DNA from: an uncultured Treponema sp.
Lineage (GTDB): Bacteria > Spirochaetota > Spirochaetia > Treponematales > Treponemataceae
Assembly: GCF_934725225.1 (NCBI RefSeq)
Contig: NZ_CAKVAM010000002.1
Location: 62,001-126,000, forward strand
Reading direction: 5' to 3'
Length of the DNA stretch: 64,000 bases
Shown here: piece after piece, positions 36,777 to 45,218 of the stretch
Position numbering within the stretch: position 1 is the first letter of the stretch
How the letters are laid out: the number at the start of each line of letters is the position of its first letter
The notes under the pieces: generated by a model
Told to the model about the DNA's origin: nothing
What the model saw: the letters and a program-made list of their open reading frames with translations, nothing else
The model's database searches: none
Position numbers and translations under genes: made by a program

Positions 36777-37532
36777 ATGGAACAAGAACGGACAGTTTGC
36801 CATAGAAAATTCATGGCAGGAACATTTGAAGGACCTCTTGACCTTTTATGGAGCCTTATCCGCGAAAATAAAATAAATATCTATGACATTCCGATTGCGG
36901 AAATTACAGAGCAGTTTCAGGACTACCTTGACTATGCTGTGGAGCTTGACTTGCAGGATTTGAGCGAATTCTATCTTTGGGCTGCAAAGCTTGCGTGCAT
37001 AAAGAGCCGCCTTCTTCTGCCTGTTGAAGTCCGCTACGATGACGATGAAAGCATGGAAGATCCACGTGAAGAGCTTGTTGAGCAGCTTATTGAATATCAG
37101 CGTTTTAAAAAGCTTTCTGTTTTAATGGAAGAGCAGGAAGAGCAGAGCGAATGGAGTTTTGAACGTAAGAAAATAGAAAGAACGCTTCCGTTTGACGAAG
37201 ATGATTCCCAGTGGAAAAAAATGGACACTTGGGCTTTGCTTCAGGATATGCAGAAGATTTTTAGGAATCTTACAAATGTGAATCCGGACGAGCGTCTTTT
37301 GAACATGGGCGAGGATATTGTTCCGAATGAAAAAATCGCCTTGATAAACGAGCTTCTGGAAAAGAAAAGTGAATGTATGTTTACAGACTTGATAACCAGA
37401 AAAGGCAACGAACTTGACGTGATTTGCGCTTTTATGGCGATTCTTGAAGCGGTAAAATTGAATTTAGTTGAAATATATCAAAATAAAATGTTTGGAGATA
37501 TAAAAATATGCAGGAAGCAGAAAGCGGCATGA
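36777..37532 (+). CDS. scpA: Segregation and condensation protein ScpA
   Basis: 251 residues. GTFEGPLDLLWSLIRENKINIYDIPIAEITEQF is the classic ScpA kleisin N-terminus; the acidic middle and C-terminal winged-helix part complete the family length. ScpA bridges the heads of SMC with ScpB in chromosome condensation. CGGAG precedes the ATG; its end overlaps scpB by 25 bp. No smc gene in the window. Confidence 0.93.
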   Translation: MEQERTVCHRKFMAGTFEGPLDLLWSLIRENKINIYDIPIAEITEQFQDYLDYAVELDLQDLSEFYLWAAKLACIKSRLLLPVEVRYDDDESMEDPREELVEQLIEYQRFKKLSVLMEEQEEQSEWSFERKKIERTLPFDEDDSQWKKMDTWALLQDMQKIFRNLTNVNPDERLLNMGEDIVPNEKIALINELLEKKSECMFTDLITRKGNELDVICAFMAILEAVKLNLVEIYQNKMFGDIKICRKQKAA

Positions 37533-38167
37533 TTTCAGAGGAAAAAAAAGAAGTAAATGAAAATATAGAGGCTTCAGAAGATACTTTGGATGAAGCTGAA
37601 AACGACCTTGAAAAACGCCGAGCAGAGTTAAATCTTGATACAGAAACTGCGCTTTTGGAAACTGTTCTTTTTCTGGAAAGCGAGCCTCAGAGTGTTGAAA
37701 ATCTTTCAAAGATAACAAAAATGGCTCCTAATGTAATTGAAGAATGCATTGAGCGTTTAAAAGAAAAATATTCAAATGCGGATTCAGGAATTGAGCTTTC
37801 TATGATTATCGGAGGCTGGACTCTTACGCCAAAAAGAGAATGCTTTGACTTTGTGAAAGAGCGGTATGGAAAAAAGAATGAAGGCAGATTGAGCCGCGCC
37901 GCTATTGAAACTTTGTCGATAATTGCTTACAGTCAGCCTATAACGCGAGCGGAAATCGAAAGCATCCGCCATGTAAATGTTGACAACATGATGCGTGTTT
38001 TGCTTGACAGAAAATTTATAAAGGAAGTCGGAAAAAAAGATATTCCCGGAAAACCTGTCATGTACGGCACAACAAAAGAGTTCCTTGAATTCTTCCATTT
38101 GCAGAGCATTGCCGATTTGCCGCAACTTGACGAAAAAGAAAGCGAGAGGTTCGAACTTGCCCGTTAA
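37508..38167 (+). CDS. scpB: Segregation and condensation protein ScpB
   Basis: 219 residues with an acidic N-terminal 35-residue extension, then two winged-helix domains: ALLETVLFLESEPQSVENLSKI and RLSRAAIETLSIIAYSQPITRAEIESIRHVNVDNMMRVLLDRKFI, the ScpB signature. It dimerises and binds ScpA within the SMC complex. GGAG lies upstream inside scpA, so the two are coupled. Confidence 0.94.
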   Translation: MQEAESGMISEEKKEVNENIEASEDTLDEAENDLEKRRAELNLDTETALLETVLFLESEPQSVENLSKITKMAPNVIEECIERLKEKYSNADSGIELSMIIGGWTLTPKRECFDFVKERYGKKNEGRLSRAAIETLSIIAYSQPITRAEIESIRHVNVDNMMRVLLDRKFIKEVGKKDIPGKPVMYGTTKEFLEFFHLQSIADLPQLDEKESERFELAR

Positions 38168-38195
38168 TAATTCAAAAGATAGAAAAGAAGACGTT

Positions 38196-38900
38196 ATGCG
38201 CCTTCAGCAGTACATGGCGAAATGCGGTGTTGCAAGCCGCCGTGCCAGCGAAGTGATTATCTGCGCCGGACGTGTTACCGTAAATGGAACTGTCGTAACA
38301 GAGCTTGGAACTAAAGTCAGCGCGCAAGACAAAGTCTGTGTAGATGAAAAAGAAATCCATCTTGAAGAAAAAAAGCGTTATGTTCTTTTAAATAAGCCTT
38401 CTGGATATGTTTGTTCCGCAAGCGATGAAAAAGGCCGTCCTGTTGCTGCTGATTTGCTTAAAGAAGCTTATTCGGAGCGTCTTTACAATGTGGGCAGGCT
38501 TGATATGTTTTCAAGCGGTCTTATCATTTTTACAAATGACGGAGACTTTGCCGCGAAACTTTCCCATCCTTCCGCGGAACTTGAAAAAGAATACATTGTA
38601 GACACAAGCCTTCCTATGCCGCGTTTCCTTGCAGATGATTTTATGGACGGAATCAGAATCGACGGAGTTTTCTACCGCTGCAAAGATGCCCGCGAGCTAA
38701 ATTCGCATAGAATGAGAATTGTTCTTGTTGAAGGAAAAAACCGCGAAATCCGCCGTGTGTTTGAAAAATATGAAGTTGGAATAAAAAGCCTTATGCGCAT
38801 AAGAATTGGCTGCGTTGGAGTCGGAGAACTTCAGTTTGGACAGTTCAGGGATTTGACTCAAGACGAAGTTAAAGCCCTTCTTAGACTTTGCAAAAATTAA
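38196..38900 (+). CDS. rluB: RsuA/RluB-family pseudouridine synthase
   Basis: 234 residues from ATG 38196 (AAGAAG upstream). N-terminal S4 RNA-binding domain (MRLQQYMAKCGVASRRASEVII), then the catalytic motif GRLDMFSSGLIIFTNDGDFA with the essential Asp, and NREIRRVFEKYEVGIKSLMRIRIG. Members modify U2605 (RluB) or U2457 (RluE) of 23S rRNA or U516 of 16S rRNA; RluB is most often next to scpA/scpB in bacteria, which supports the name. A longer frame reading back into scpB is not used. Confidence 0.9.
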   Translation: MRLQQYMAKCGVASRRASEVIICAGRVTVNGTVVTELGTKVSAQDKVCVDEKEIHLEEKKRYVLLNKPSGYVCSASDEKGRPVAADLLKEAYSERLYNVGRLDMFSSGLIIFTNDGDFAAKLSHPSAELEKEYIVDTSLPMPRFLADDFMDGIRIDGVFYRCKDARELNSHRMRIVLVEGKNREIRRVFEKYEVGIKSLMRIRIGCVGVGELQFGQFRDLTQDEVKALLRLCKN

Positions 38901-38914
38901 AAAAAGAGGTTGTT

Positions 38915-41260
38915 ATGGTTGTTGCTATAGACGGTCCTGCAGGAACAGGAAAAAGCACAGTTGCTGGAAAAGTTGCAAAAGACTTGAATCTTACATATTT
39001 GAACAGCGGAAGTTTTTACCGCGCGCTTACACTTGCTTTGCTTGATTCCGGGATAAATCTTGACGATGAAAAATCCGTGGTTGACTTTGCAAAAAAACAG
39101 AAGCTTGACTATGTGAATGCAAGGCTGATTCTGAACGGAAAAGACGTTGACGATTTGCTTCATCAGGACAAGGTTGACGCGAATGTTTCAAAAGTTTCTT
39201 CTTTTGTTGAGCTTCGGCATTTTGTAAATTCAAGAATGAGGCAGATTGTAAAAAGTCTTAGCATAATTTGCGAGGGCAGGGACATGACAACTGTTGTGTT
39301 TCCCGACGCGGAATTCAAGTTTTACCTTGATGCCAGCATTGATGTTCAGGCAAAGAGGCGTTTTGATCAGAGAGTCAGCGGACTTTCACTTGAAGAAATA
39401 AAAGCCGCCATAATCAAGCGTGATGAAATGGACAGAAACAAAGCTGAAGGCTCGCTAAAAAAAGCAAAAGACGCATTCTATATTGACACTTCTGACTTGA
39501 CCATAAATGATGTTTGTGCGATAATTGAAAGCAAAATAAAATCAAAAGGGTTTGCTATGGAAAAGGAAGTGGAAAAGAATGGTGCCCAGGGCTCCGACAA
39601 CATTTACACACAATTAGAAGCATCTATTAATAACATGGAGCCGGTTGAAGACGGTGCCAATGTAAAGGCTACTGTTGTTCAAGTTACAGATGATATTGTA
39701 TTCGTTGACGTAAACTGCAAGTCAGAAGGAAAAATTCCTGTATCTGAATTTGCTGGCAATCTTCCAAAAGAGGGAGATGTAATTACAGTATATCTCGTAA
39801 GCCAGTTTGGAAAAAACGGTCCTGTTGTTTCAAAGCAGAAGGCCGATGAAAAACGCCTTTGGGAAGAACTCAAAGTTGCTGCTGAACAGAAAACTCCTGT
39901 AGAAGGTGTTATTTCTTCTGTTACAAAAGGCGGATATATGGTTAATCTTGGCGGTGGAATTTCAGCATTCCTTCCAATCAGCCAGGCAGATGCTCAGAAA
40001 GTTGAAAAAGAAGACAAGCTTATCGGCGTAAAGTCTAAGTTCTATGTTGAGCGTCTTTATAGCAACGGCAAGCGCAATGTTGTTGTAAACCGCCGCAAAT
40101 ATCTTGAAGAGCAGATTAACGAAAACCGCGATAAATTCTTTGAGACTGTAAAGATTGGCGACACTGTAAAAGGTGTTGTAAAGTCATTCACAAGTTTCGG
40201 CGCGTTTATTGATCTTGGTGGATTTGACGGTCTTCTTCATATCAATGACATGAGCTGGGGACACGTAACTCGTCCAAAGGATTTTGTAAAAAAAGGCCAG
40301 GAAATTGAACTTAAGGTTATCCGCCTTGATCCGGAGGGAAAGAGAATCAACCTTTCTCTTAAGCATTTTACAGAAGATCCGTGGGTTCACTTTGAAGAAA
40401 AGTACCATGTAAATGATATTGTAAAGGGAAAAGTTACAAAAGTTCCTGATTTCGGCGCATTCATTGAGCTTGAAGAGGGAATTGAAGGTCTTGCCCATAT
40501 TTCTGAATTCAGCTGGACAAAGAAAATCAACAAACCGTCTGACATGGTAAAAGAAGGCGATGAAGTTGAATGCATGATTCTTGGCTATGACATTCAGGGC
40601 GGACGCGTTTCTCTTGGTCTTAAGCAAGTTACAGAAAATCCTTGGGATTCAATTGCTGACAAATATCCTGTTGGAACAAAGGTTTCTGGAAAAGTTGTAA
40701 AGATTGCAAACAGCGGTGCATTTGTTCAGCTTGAAGAAGGCATTGATGCTTTCCTTGCTGGCGAAGATCTTTCTTGGACAAAGAAAATCAAGCATCCTGG
40801 AAGCGAAATCAAAGTTGACCAGCCTTTGGATGTTGTTGTTTTGGACTGCGATCCGGAAAACCACAGGATTCGTGTTGGTGTAAAGCAGCTTACAGACAAT
40901 CCTTGGAAGGCTTTTGCTGAGGAATATAGAGTTGGCGGAACTCTTGAGGGCGAAGTTACTTCTATCAATGACTTTGGAATCTTTGTAAAAGCTCCTAATG
41001 GAATTGAAGGTCTTGTTAATAAAGCAAACCTTAGCGATGACCGTGATGTTCCGTTTGAGGAAGCTGTAAAGAAATACAATGTTGGCGATAAAGTTAACGT
41101 TTATGTTGTTTCAATTGATGTGGACAAAGAGCGCGTTGCTTTCTCTGTAAAAGAATACAAGAGAGCTCAGGATCGTGCTGAAATTTCACAGTATATGTCT
41201 TCTAGCAATGATGACAGAGCTTACACAATTGGCGACAGCGTAAAGAGCCACGCAGAGTAA
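38915..41260 (+). CDS. cmk-rpsA: Cytidylate kinase fused to 30S ribosomal protein S1
   Basis: 781 residues from ATG 38915, GAGG 6 bp upstream. Residues 1 to about 212 are cytidylate kinase (AIDGPAGTGKSTVAGKVA, LNSGSFYRA, CEGRDMTTVVFPDAEFKFYL, IIKRDEMDRNKAEGSL), phosphorylating CMP and dCMP. Residues from about 215 hold six S1 repeats of about 75 residues, for example VKGVVKSFTSFGAFIDLGGFDGLLHINDMSW, the RNA-binding body of S1, which brings mRNA to the 30S subunit. The same fusion is known in T. pallidum. An internal ATG at 39557 with AAAAGGG upstream could make free S1. Confidence 0.95.
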   Translation: MVVAIDGPAGTGKSTVAGKVAKDLNLTYLNSGSFYRALTLALLDSGINLDDEKSVVDFAKKQKLDYVNARLILNGKDVDDLLHQDKVDANVSKVSSFVELRHFVNSRMRQIVKSLSIICEGRDMTTVVFPDAEFKFYLDASIDVQAKRRFDQRVSGLSLEEIKAAIIKRDEMDRNKAEGSLKKAKDAFYIDTSDLTINDVCAIIESKIKSKGFAMEKEVEKNGAQGSDNIYTQLEASINNMEPVEDGANVKATVVQVTDDIVFVDVNCKSEGKIPVSEFAGNLPKEGDVITVYLVSQFGKNGPVVSKQKADEKRLWEELKVAAEQKTPVEGVISSVTKGGYMVNLGGGISAFLPISQADAQKVEKEDKLIGVKSKFYVERLYSNGKRNVVVNRRKYLEEQINENRDKFFETVKIGDTVKGVVKSFTSFGAFIDLGGFDGLLHINDMSWGHVTRPKDFVKKGQEIELKVIRLDPEGKRINLSLKHFTEDPWVHFEEKYHVNDIVKGKVTKVPDFGAFIELEEGIEGLAHISEFSWTKKINKPSDMVKEGDEVECMILGYDIQGGRVSLGLKQVTENPWDSIADKYPVGTKVSGKVVKIANSGAFVQLEEGIDAFLAGEDLSWTKKIKHPGSEIKVDQPLDVVVLDCDPENHRIRVGVKQLTDNPWKAFAEEYRVGGTLEGEVTSINDFGIFVKAPNGIEGLVNKANLSDDRDVPFEEAVKKYNVGDKVNVYVVSIDVDKERVAFSVKEYKRAQDRAEISQYMSSSNDDRAYTIGDSVKSHAE
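39544..39559 (+). promoter_or_regulatory. Possible internal ribosome-binding site for separate S1
   Basis: AAAAGGG (39544-39550) lies 6 bp before an in-frame ATG (39557) exactly at the border between the kinase and S1 parts, at residue 215 of the fusion. Good spacing, so independent translation of S1 is possible. Confidence 0.45.
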
Positions 41261-41272
41261 AAAACAAAATCA

Positions 41273-42820
41273 ATGAGTGGAAACAGTTTGATTTCTTTAG
41301 ACAGGCTAAAGTCACTCATTGAAATCAATACACGCATAAATTTAAATTATGCAGATCCAGATACATTGCTGGTTTCAATTTTGGAATCAGCAATGCTTAT
41401 GGTCAAATGTGAAGCCGCATCTCTTCTTCTTGTGCGGAAAGAAATCAATTCACTGGAATTTTATATCAGTCTTGGTCCTAAAAATTCCGAAGTTAAAAAA
41501 ATCCTTGTTGAAAAAGAATCAATCGCTGGCTGGGTTGCGGAAAATTGCCAGTCGGTCATTATCAACGATGTAAACAGTGATCCGCGTTTTAATTCCACAG
41601 TTCAAAACACAACAAAATATGTTACAAGAAACATGATTGCTTTTCCTATGAGCGTGAAAGGTGATTGCGTTGGTGTTATTGAGCTGATTAATAAGGAAAA
41701 TAACGGCGACTTCACTGCTGACGACCTTGAAATTCTTGAGCTTTTGGGTGAACAGGCGGCTGTTGCTTACCAAAATGCCTTACGCTACAGGAAAAATAAA
41801 GTTCAGCTTAATGCGCTTCAGTATGTAGTTGACGCCGGCAAAGATTACCATCCTTTTATTGCGCGAAATCCTCTTGTTCTTTCGTTAATTGAAAACATAA
41901 AGCGTGCTTCTGCGATTAATTCTTCTGTCTTGATTACCGGTGAAAGCGGAGTCGGCAAGGAGCTTTTTGCAGAGCAGATTCATCTTTTGAGCAACAGAAA
42001 AAACAAGCCGTTTGTCCGCGTGAGCTGCGCTTCATTAAGTCCGTCTTTGCTTGAGTCTGAATTCTTTGGACACGTGAAAGGCGCTTTTACCGATGCTGTT
42101 TCCGCAAGAAAAGGCCGGTTTGAAATGGCTGACGGCGGAACAATTTTTCTTGATGAGATTGGCGAGCTGCCTTTTGATTTGCAGGCTAAGCTTTTGCGTG
42201 TGATTCAGGAAAAAAAGTTTGAGCGTGTTGGCTCTTGCGACACGATTTCAGTTGATGTAAGAATCATTGCTGCAACAAACCGCGACTTGGAAGCAATGAT
42301 AAAGGAAGGAACTTTTAGAAGCGACTTGTATTTTAGGCTGAATGTTCTTCCGATTGCAGTTCCGCCTTTGAGAGAACGCAGAGATGAGCTTGAAGATTTA
42401 TGCGAATTCTTTTTGAATAAATTCAAGGCTGAAATACACAAGGAATTTCTTGGTTTTTCAGAAGCCGCAAAAAAAGCGATTTATTCTTATATGTGGCCGG
42501 GAAATATCCGCGAGCTAGAAAATACAATTGAGCGGGCCTGCATAATCGGGAATCCGCCTTTTATTCAGCTGAATGATTTGAGGCTTCCTGTGGATTCTGA
42601 AAATTTGCAGGAAAACACTGAAATTAAAAACTGCGCAGAAGAACTTTCGCTTATGAAAGACCGCAGTTTAAAGAACGCGCTTTCGGAATTTAAAAAACAA
42701 TATGTTGAGCGAATTCTAAGGGAAACGAATTGGAATCAGACTGCCGCCGCAAAAATTCTTGATATTCAGCGCACTTATGTTTCAAAGCTTATTTCTGAGC
42801 TGAATATCCGCAGGACTTGA
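41273..42820 (+). CDS. GAF-containing sigma-54-dependent transcriptional activator
   Basis: 515 residues: GAF sensor domain (about 20-165), AAA+ sigma-54 interaction domain (about 190-420; Walker A GESGVGKE near 225, Walker B GGTIFLDEIGELP) and a Fis-type helix-turn-helix at the C-terminus (NWNQTAAAKILDIQRTYVSKLISEL). The sigma-54 contact loop reads GAFTDA (270-275) where GAFTGA is canonical. It has no receiver domain, so a small ligand sensed by GAF probably controls it, as in NifA or FhlA. The start lies 12 bp after cmk/rpsA without a clear Shine-Dalgarno sequence. Confidence 0.9.
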   Translation: MSGNSLISLDRLKSLIEINTRINLNYADPDTLLVSILESAMLMVKCEAASLLLVRKEINSLEFYISLGPKNSEVKKILVEKESIAGWVAENCQSVIINDVNSDPRFNSTVQNTTKYVTRNMIAFPMSVKGDCVGVIELINKENNGDFTADDLEILELLGEQAAVAYQNALRYRKNKVQLNALQYVVDAGKDYHPFIARNPLVLSLIENIKRASAINSSVLITGESGVGKELFAEQIHLLSNRKNKPFVRVSCASLSPSLLESEFFGHVKGAFTDAVSARKGRFEMADGGTIFLDEIGELPFDLQAKLLRVIQEKKFERVGSCDTISVDVRIIAATNRDLEAMIKEGTFRSDLYFRLNVLPIAVPPLRERRDELEDLCEFFLNKFKAEIHKEFLGFSEAAKKAIYSYMWPGNIRELENTIERACIIGNPPFIQLNDLRLPVDSENLQENTEIKNCAEELSLMKDRSLKNALSEFKKQYVERILRETNWNQTAAAKILDIQRTYVSKLISELNIRRT

Positions 42821-42830
42821 TTTTCAGGTT

Positions 42831-42859
42831 TTGACAAAAAAAATGATATTCTATATAAT
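42831..42859 (+). promoter_or_regulatory. Perfect sigma-70 promoter of the TPR-protein gene
   Basis: TTGACA (42831-42836), 17-bp spacer, TATAAT (42854-42859), both hexamers matching consensus exactly. CGGAG precedes the ATG at 42882. Confidence 0.85.
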
Positions 42860-42881
42860 AAAAAAATATTCGGAGTAAAAA

Positions 42882-43556
42882 ATGTCTAAGGAAAAAAAAG
42901 CTACTGCAAATGTAAAAATTGAAGATTTCATTATTAAAAATAGAAAAATATTTCTTTGCGGTGTGGCTGTTTTAGTTGTTGCTGCTGTAGTTGTTTGCGC
43001 TGTGTTTGCAATTTCTGATTCAAATAAGAAAAAGGATCTTGCTGCTATTGATTCAATTGAATATTCTTATGTTTCAAAGTCCGGCGGAATTGAAGACGAT
43101 GAAATTGCTTCTCGTCAGGCAAAAGCAGAAGAAGCTCTTGCTCCTTATCTTTCAAAAAAGAATGTTGCCGGCGTTCGTGCCAATATGCTTTACGCTGACA
43201 TTGCCTTTGCAAAGAAAGATTTTTCAAAAGCTCTTGACTGTTATCTAAAGGCTGCGAATGCTTCTAAAAAGGCTTATACTTATGCAGAATGCATGTACAA
43301 TGCAGGTGTTTGCGCAGAGGAGCTTTCCAAAAATGATGATGCTGTGGCTTATTATAAGGCTGCCGCAGATGACAAGGATTTTTACCTTGCTTCCCATGCG
43401 CTTTTTAATGCCGCAAGAGTTTCAGAACTTTCAGGAAATTATTCTAACGCCGCAGAGCTTTATCAAAAAACTGTTGATTCTTACAGTGGATATGAATGGG
43501 CAAACCTTTCTGAAAGCCGCCTTATTGATTTAAAGGCAAAAGGAAAAATTGACTAA
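42882..43556 (+). CDS. Membrane-anchored TPR protein
   Basis: 224 residues. Basic N-terminus, one transmembrane helix (about 26-48, LCGVAVLVVAAVVVCAVFAI), then a periplasmic part with about three TPR units (ANMLYADIAFAKKDFSKALDCYLKAA; AECMYNAGVCAEELSKNDDAVAYYKAA; ALFNAARVSELSGNYSNAAELYQKT). The plan resembles YfgM-like proteins that help the SecYEG translocon and periplasmic chaperones, but the match is by architecture only. Very strong promoter; coupled to the lipoprotein gene that follows. Confidence 0.75.
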   Translation: MSKEKKATANVKIEDFIIKNRKIFLCGVAVLVVAAVVVCAVFAISDSNKKKDLAAIDSIEYSYVSKSGGIEDDEIASRQAKAEEALAPYLSKKNVAGVRANMLYADIAFAKKDFSKALDCYLKAANASKKAYTYAECMYNAGVCAEELSKNDDAVAYYKAAADDKDFYLASHALFNAARVSELSGNYSNAAELYQKTVDSYSGYEWANLSESRLIDLKAKGKID

Positions 43557-44373
43557 AAATCATTATTCTTATAAAGAAAAAACTGGCGGTGTTTGTTTTG
43601 CAAAAAAATTAAAGACCGCCTTTTTTTTATTTGCCATGCTTTTTTTTGCCAGTTGCGGGCTTGATACTTTTTATTACCTTGAACCGCCAAAAACTGACGG
43701 ACACACAACAAAATATACAAGCACTGATAGACCTCAGCTTTATTTTTCTTTTTTAACTAATGAAGAGGGCGACAATTCTGATTACGGCTCGTCCGATTTT
43801 TCTTTTCTTGGAACTGAAGTTTATTACAAAATTTATAATAACTATTCTGCAATGGTCAGCGCGCAAAGTTCTATTGATTCGCTGAACTCAAGCAGCGATG
43901 TTTCGGCGGCGGCAACAAATATTATAAATTCAAGAAATTACAAGACGCTTTTGTTTTCTTCCTATAACCAAACTCCTTTGATTCCAGAAAAAAATGATGA
44001 CCGCTATGTTTATATCCGCCTGAATAGCATTAAATGGTCAGCTGAATATTCTGCCGTTGTCTGCTACGGAACTTCTGCAATGGAAAGCTATGTTTCTGGC
44101 TCAACCGGCGTAACTTTGATTGGAAAGCCTTTGCGCAATGTGAGTTCCGGCTCAGGCTACGGATTTGACTTCAAGAAAACTGACAATGATAATCCGCTTC
44201 CGGTTTCAAGTGATGAAGATGTAAGCTGGTCAAGTTCCAGTTCCGAAGATGGCGTCTGGTATGTTGATATGTGGGCAGTTTCCGTAGGGCGGGATTCAAG
44301 CTATTCTCCGTCCTATAGCAAATTGCTTCACCTTGGCTCGATTTCAATAAGAGAAGAGTGGTACGATAACTAA
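43549..44373 (+). CDS. Hypothetical lipoprotein
   Basis: 274 residues with a TTG start, supported by AAAAGG 5 bp upstream; no ATG in this frame keeps the signal peptide. Signal peptide with lipobox FASC (Cys near residue 37), then a Ser/Tyr-rich, beta-type body with low-complexity serine runs (VSWSSSSSEDG). No family recognised. Overlaps the TPR gene by 8 bp, so both are probably made together at the envelope. Convergent with rlmJ, 2 bp apart. Confidence 0.7.
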   Translation: MTKNHYSYKEKTGGVCFAKKLKTAFFLFAMLFFASCGLDTFYYLEPPKTDGHTTKYTSTDRPQLYFSFLTNEEGDNSDYGSSDFSFLGTEVYYKIYNNYSAMVSAQSSIDSLNSSSDVSAAATNIINSRNYKTLLFSSYNQTPLIPEKNDDRYVYIRLNSIKWSAEYSAVVCYGTSAMESYVSGSTGVTLIGKPLRNVSSGSGYGFDFKKTDNDNPLPVSSDEDVSWSSSSSEDGVWYVDMWAVSVGRDSSYSPSYSKLLHLGSISIREEWYDN

Positions 44374-44375
44374 GC

Positions 44376-45218
44376 TTATAAAATTTCGAGGATTTTATTT
44401 ATAAATGCGCAGTTTTTTTCCAAGTCTTCTTTTAGCTTCCATGGCGGATTCATTATAAACATTCCGCTTCCGTAAAGATGAGAGCCGGATTCTGTTTTTG
44501 TTTCCTCTGGATTTTTCGTGATTAGTTCAACTTTAAAGCTTTCGCAAGGAGTTGTTCCTAGCTTGCAGAAGTCTTCAAGTTCTGTTAAAAGTTGTGAAGT
44601 TTCATTTTTCCGGCGGAGCAAAAGCGGATACCAAAGCGCAATTATTGCTGTGTTCCATTTTTTTCTTACAGTTTTTAATGCGTCGCAGATTTTTTTGTAG
44701 TCTTCTGCATCTTCGTAGCTTGGATCGCATAGAACAAGTCCGCGTTTTATTAGCGGCGGTGTGAGCGCACAAAGTGCCTTGTAGCTGTCTTCGTTGTGAA
44801 TTATGACTTTGCGGCCTTTCATGTTGCTTTTTAAAGATTCAAGTGCTTGCGGATGTTTTTCTATAAAATGGAGGCTGTCTTTTTCTCTTGAATAAAGGCG
44901 CTCAAGTTCCGGGCTTCCTGCGTATTTTTTTTCTTCAAGATAAGGAGATTCGCGCTCGATGTATTCTTTTAGTCCGTGCGGAAATTCCTGCGAAGTCCGT
45001 TTGTAAAATCTGTATATTTTTTCTATTCCGTCTTTCGCTTCGTTTGTCTTTAAAATCCGCTCGTCATCAAGGCTGAAGATTCCGGCTCCTGAATGGCTGT
45101 CGATTATTGTAAAAGGCTTTTCTTTTTTGCAAAGGGAATCCAAAATCAGGCAAAGGCAAGTGTGCTTTAAAACGTCTGCAAGGTTTCCTGCGTGATATTC
45201 GTGCTGATAGCTTAGCAT
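44376..45218 (-). CDS. rlmJ: 23S rRNA (adenine(2030)-N6)-methyltransferase RlmJ
   Basis: 280 residues. The N-terminus LSYQHEYHAGNLADVLKHTCL is diagnostic of RlmJ; the SAM-binding part has IIDSHSGAGIF and the N6-adenine methylase motif appears as CDPSYED (usually DPPY). It methylates A2030 of 23S rRNA. Overlaps nadE by 7 bp on the same strand. Confidence 0.92.
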   Translation of the reverse strand: MLSYQHEYHAGNLADVLKHTCLCLILDSLCKKEKPFTIIDSHSGAGIFSLDDERILKTNEAKDGIEKIYRFYKRTSQEFPHGLKEYIERESPYLEEKKYAGSPELERLYSREKDSLHFIEKHPQALESLKSNMKGRKVIIHNEDSYKALCALTPPLIKRGLVLCDPSYEDAEDYKKICDALKTVRKKWNTAIIALWYPLLLRRKNETSQLLTELEDFCKLGTTPCESFKVELITKNPEETKTESGSHLYGSGMFIMNPPWKLKEDLEKNCAFINKILEIL

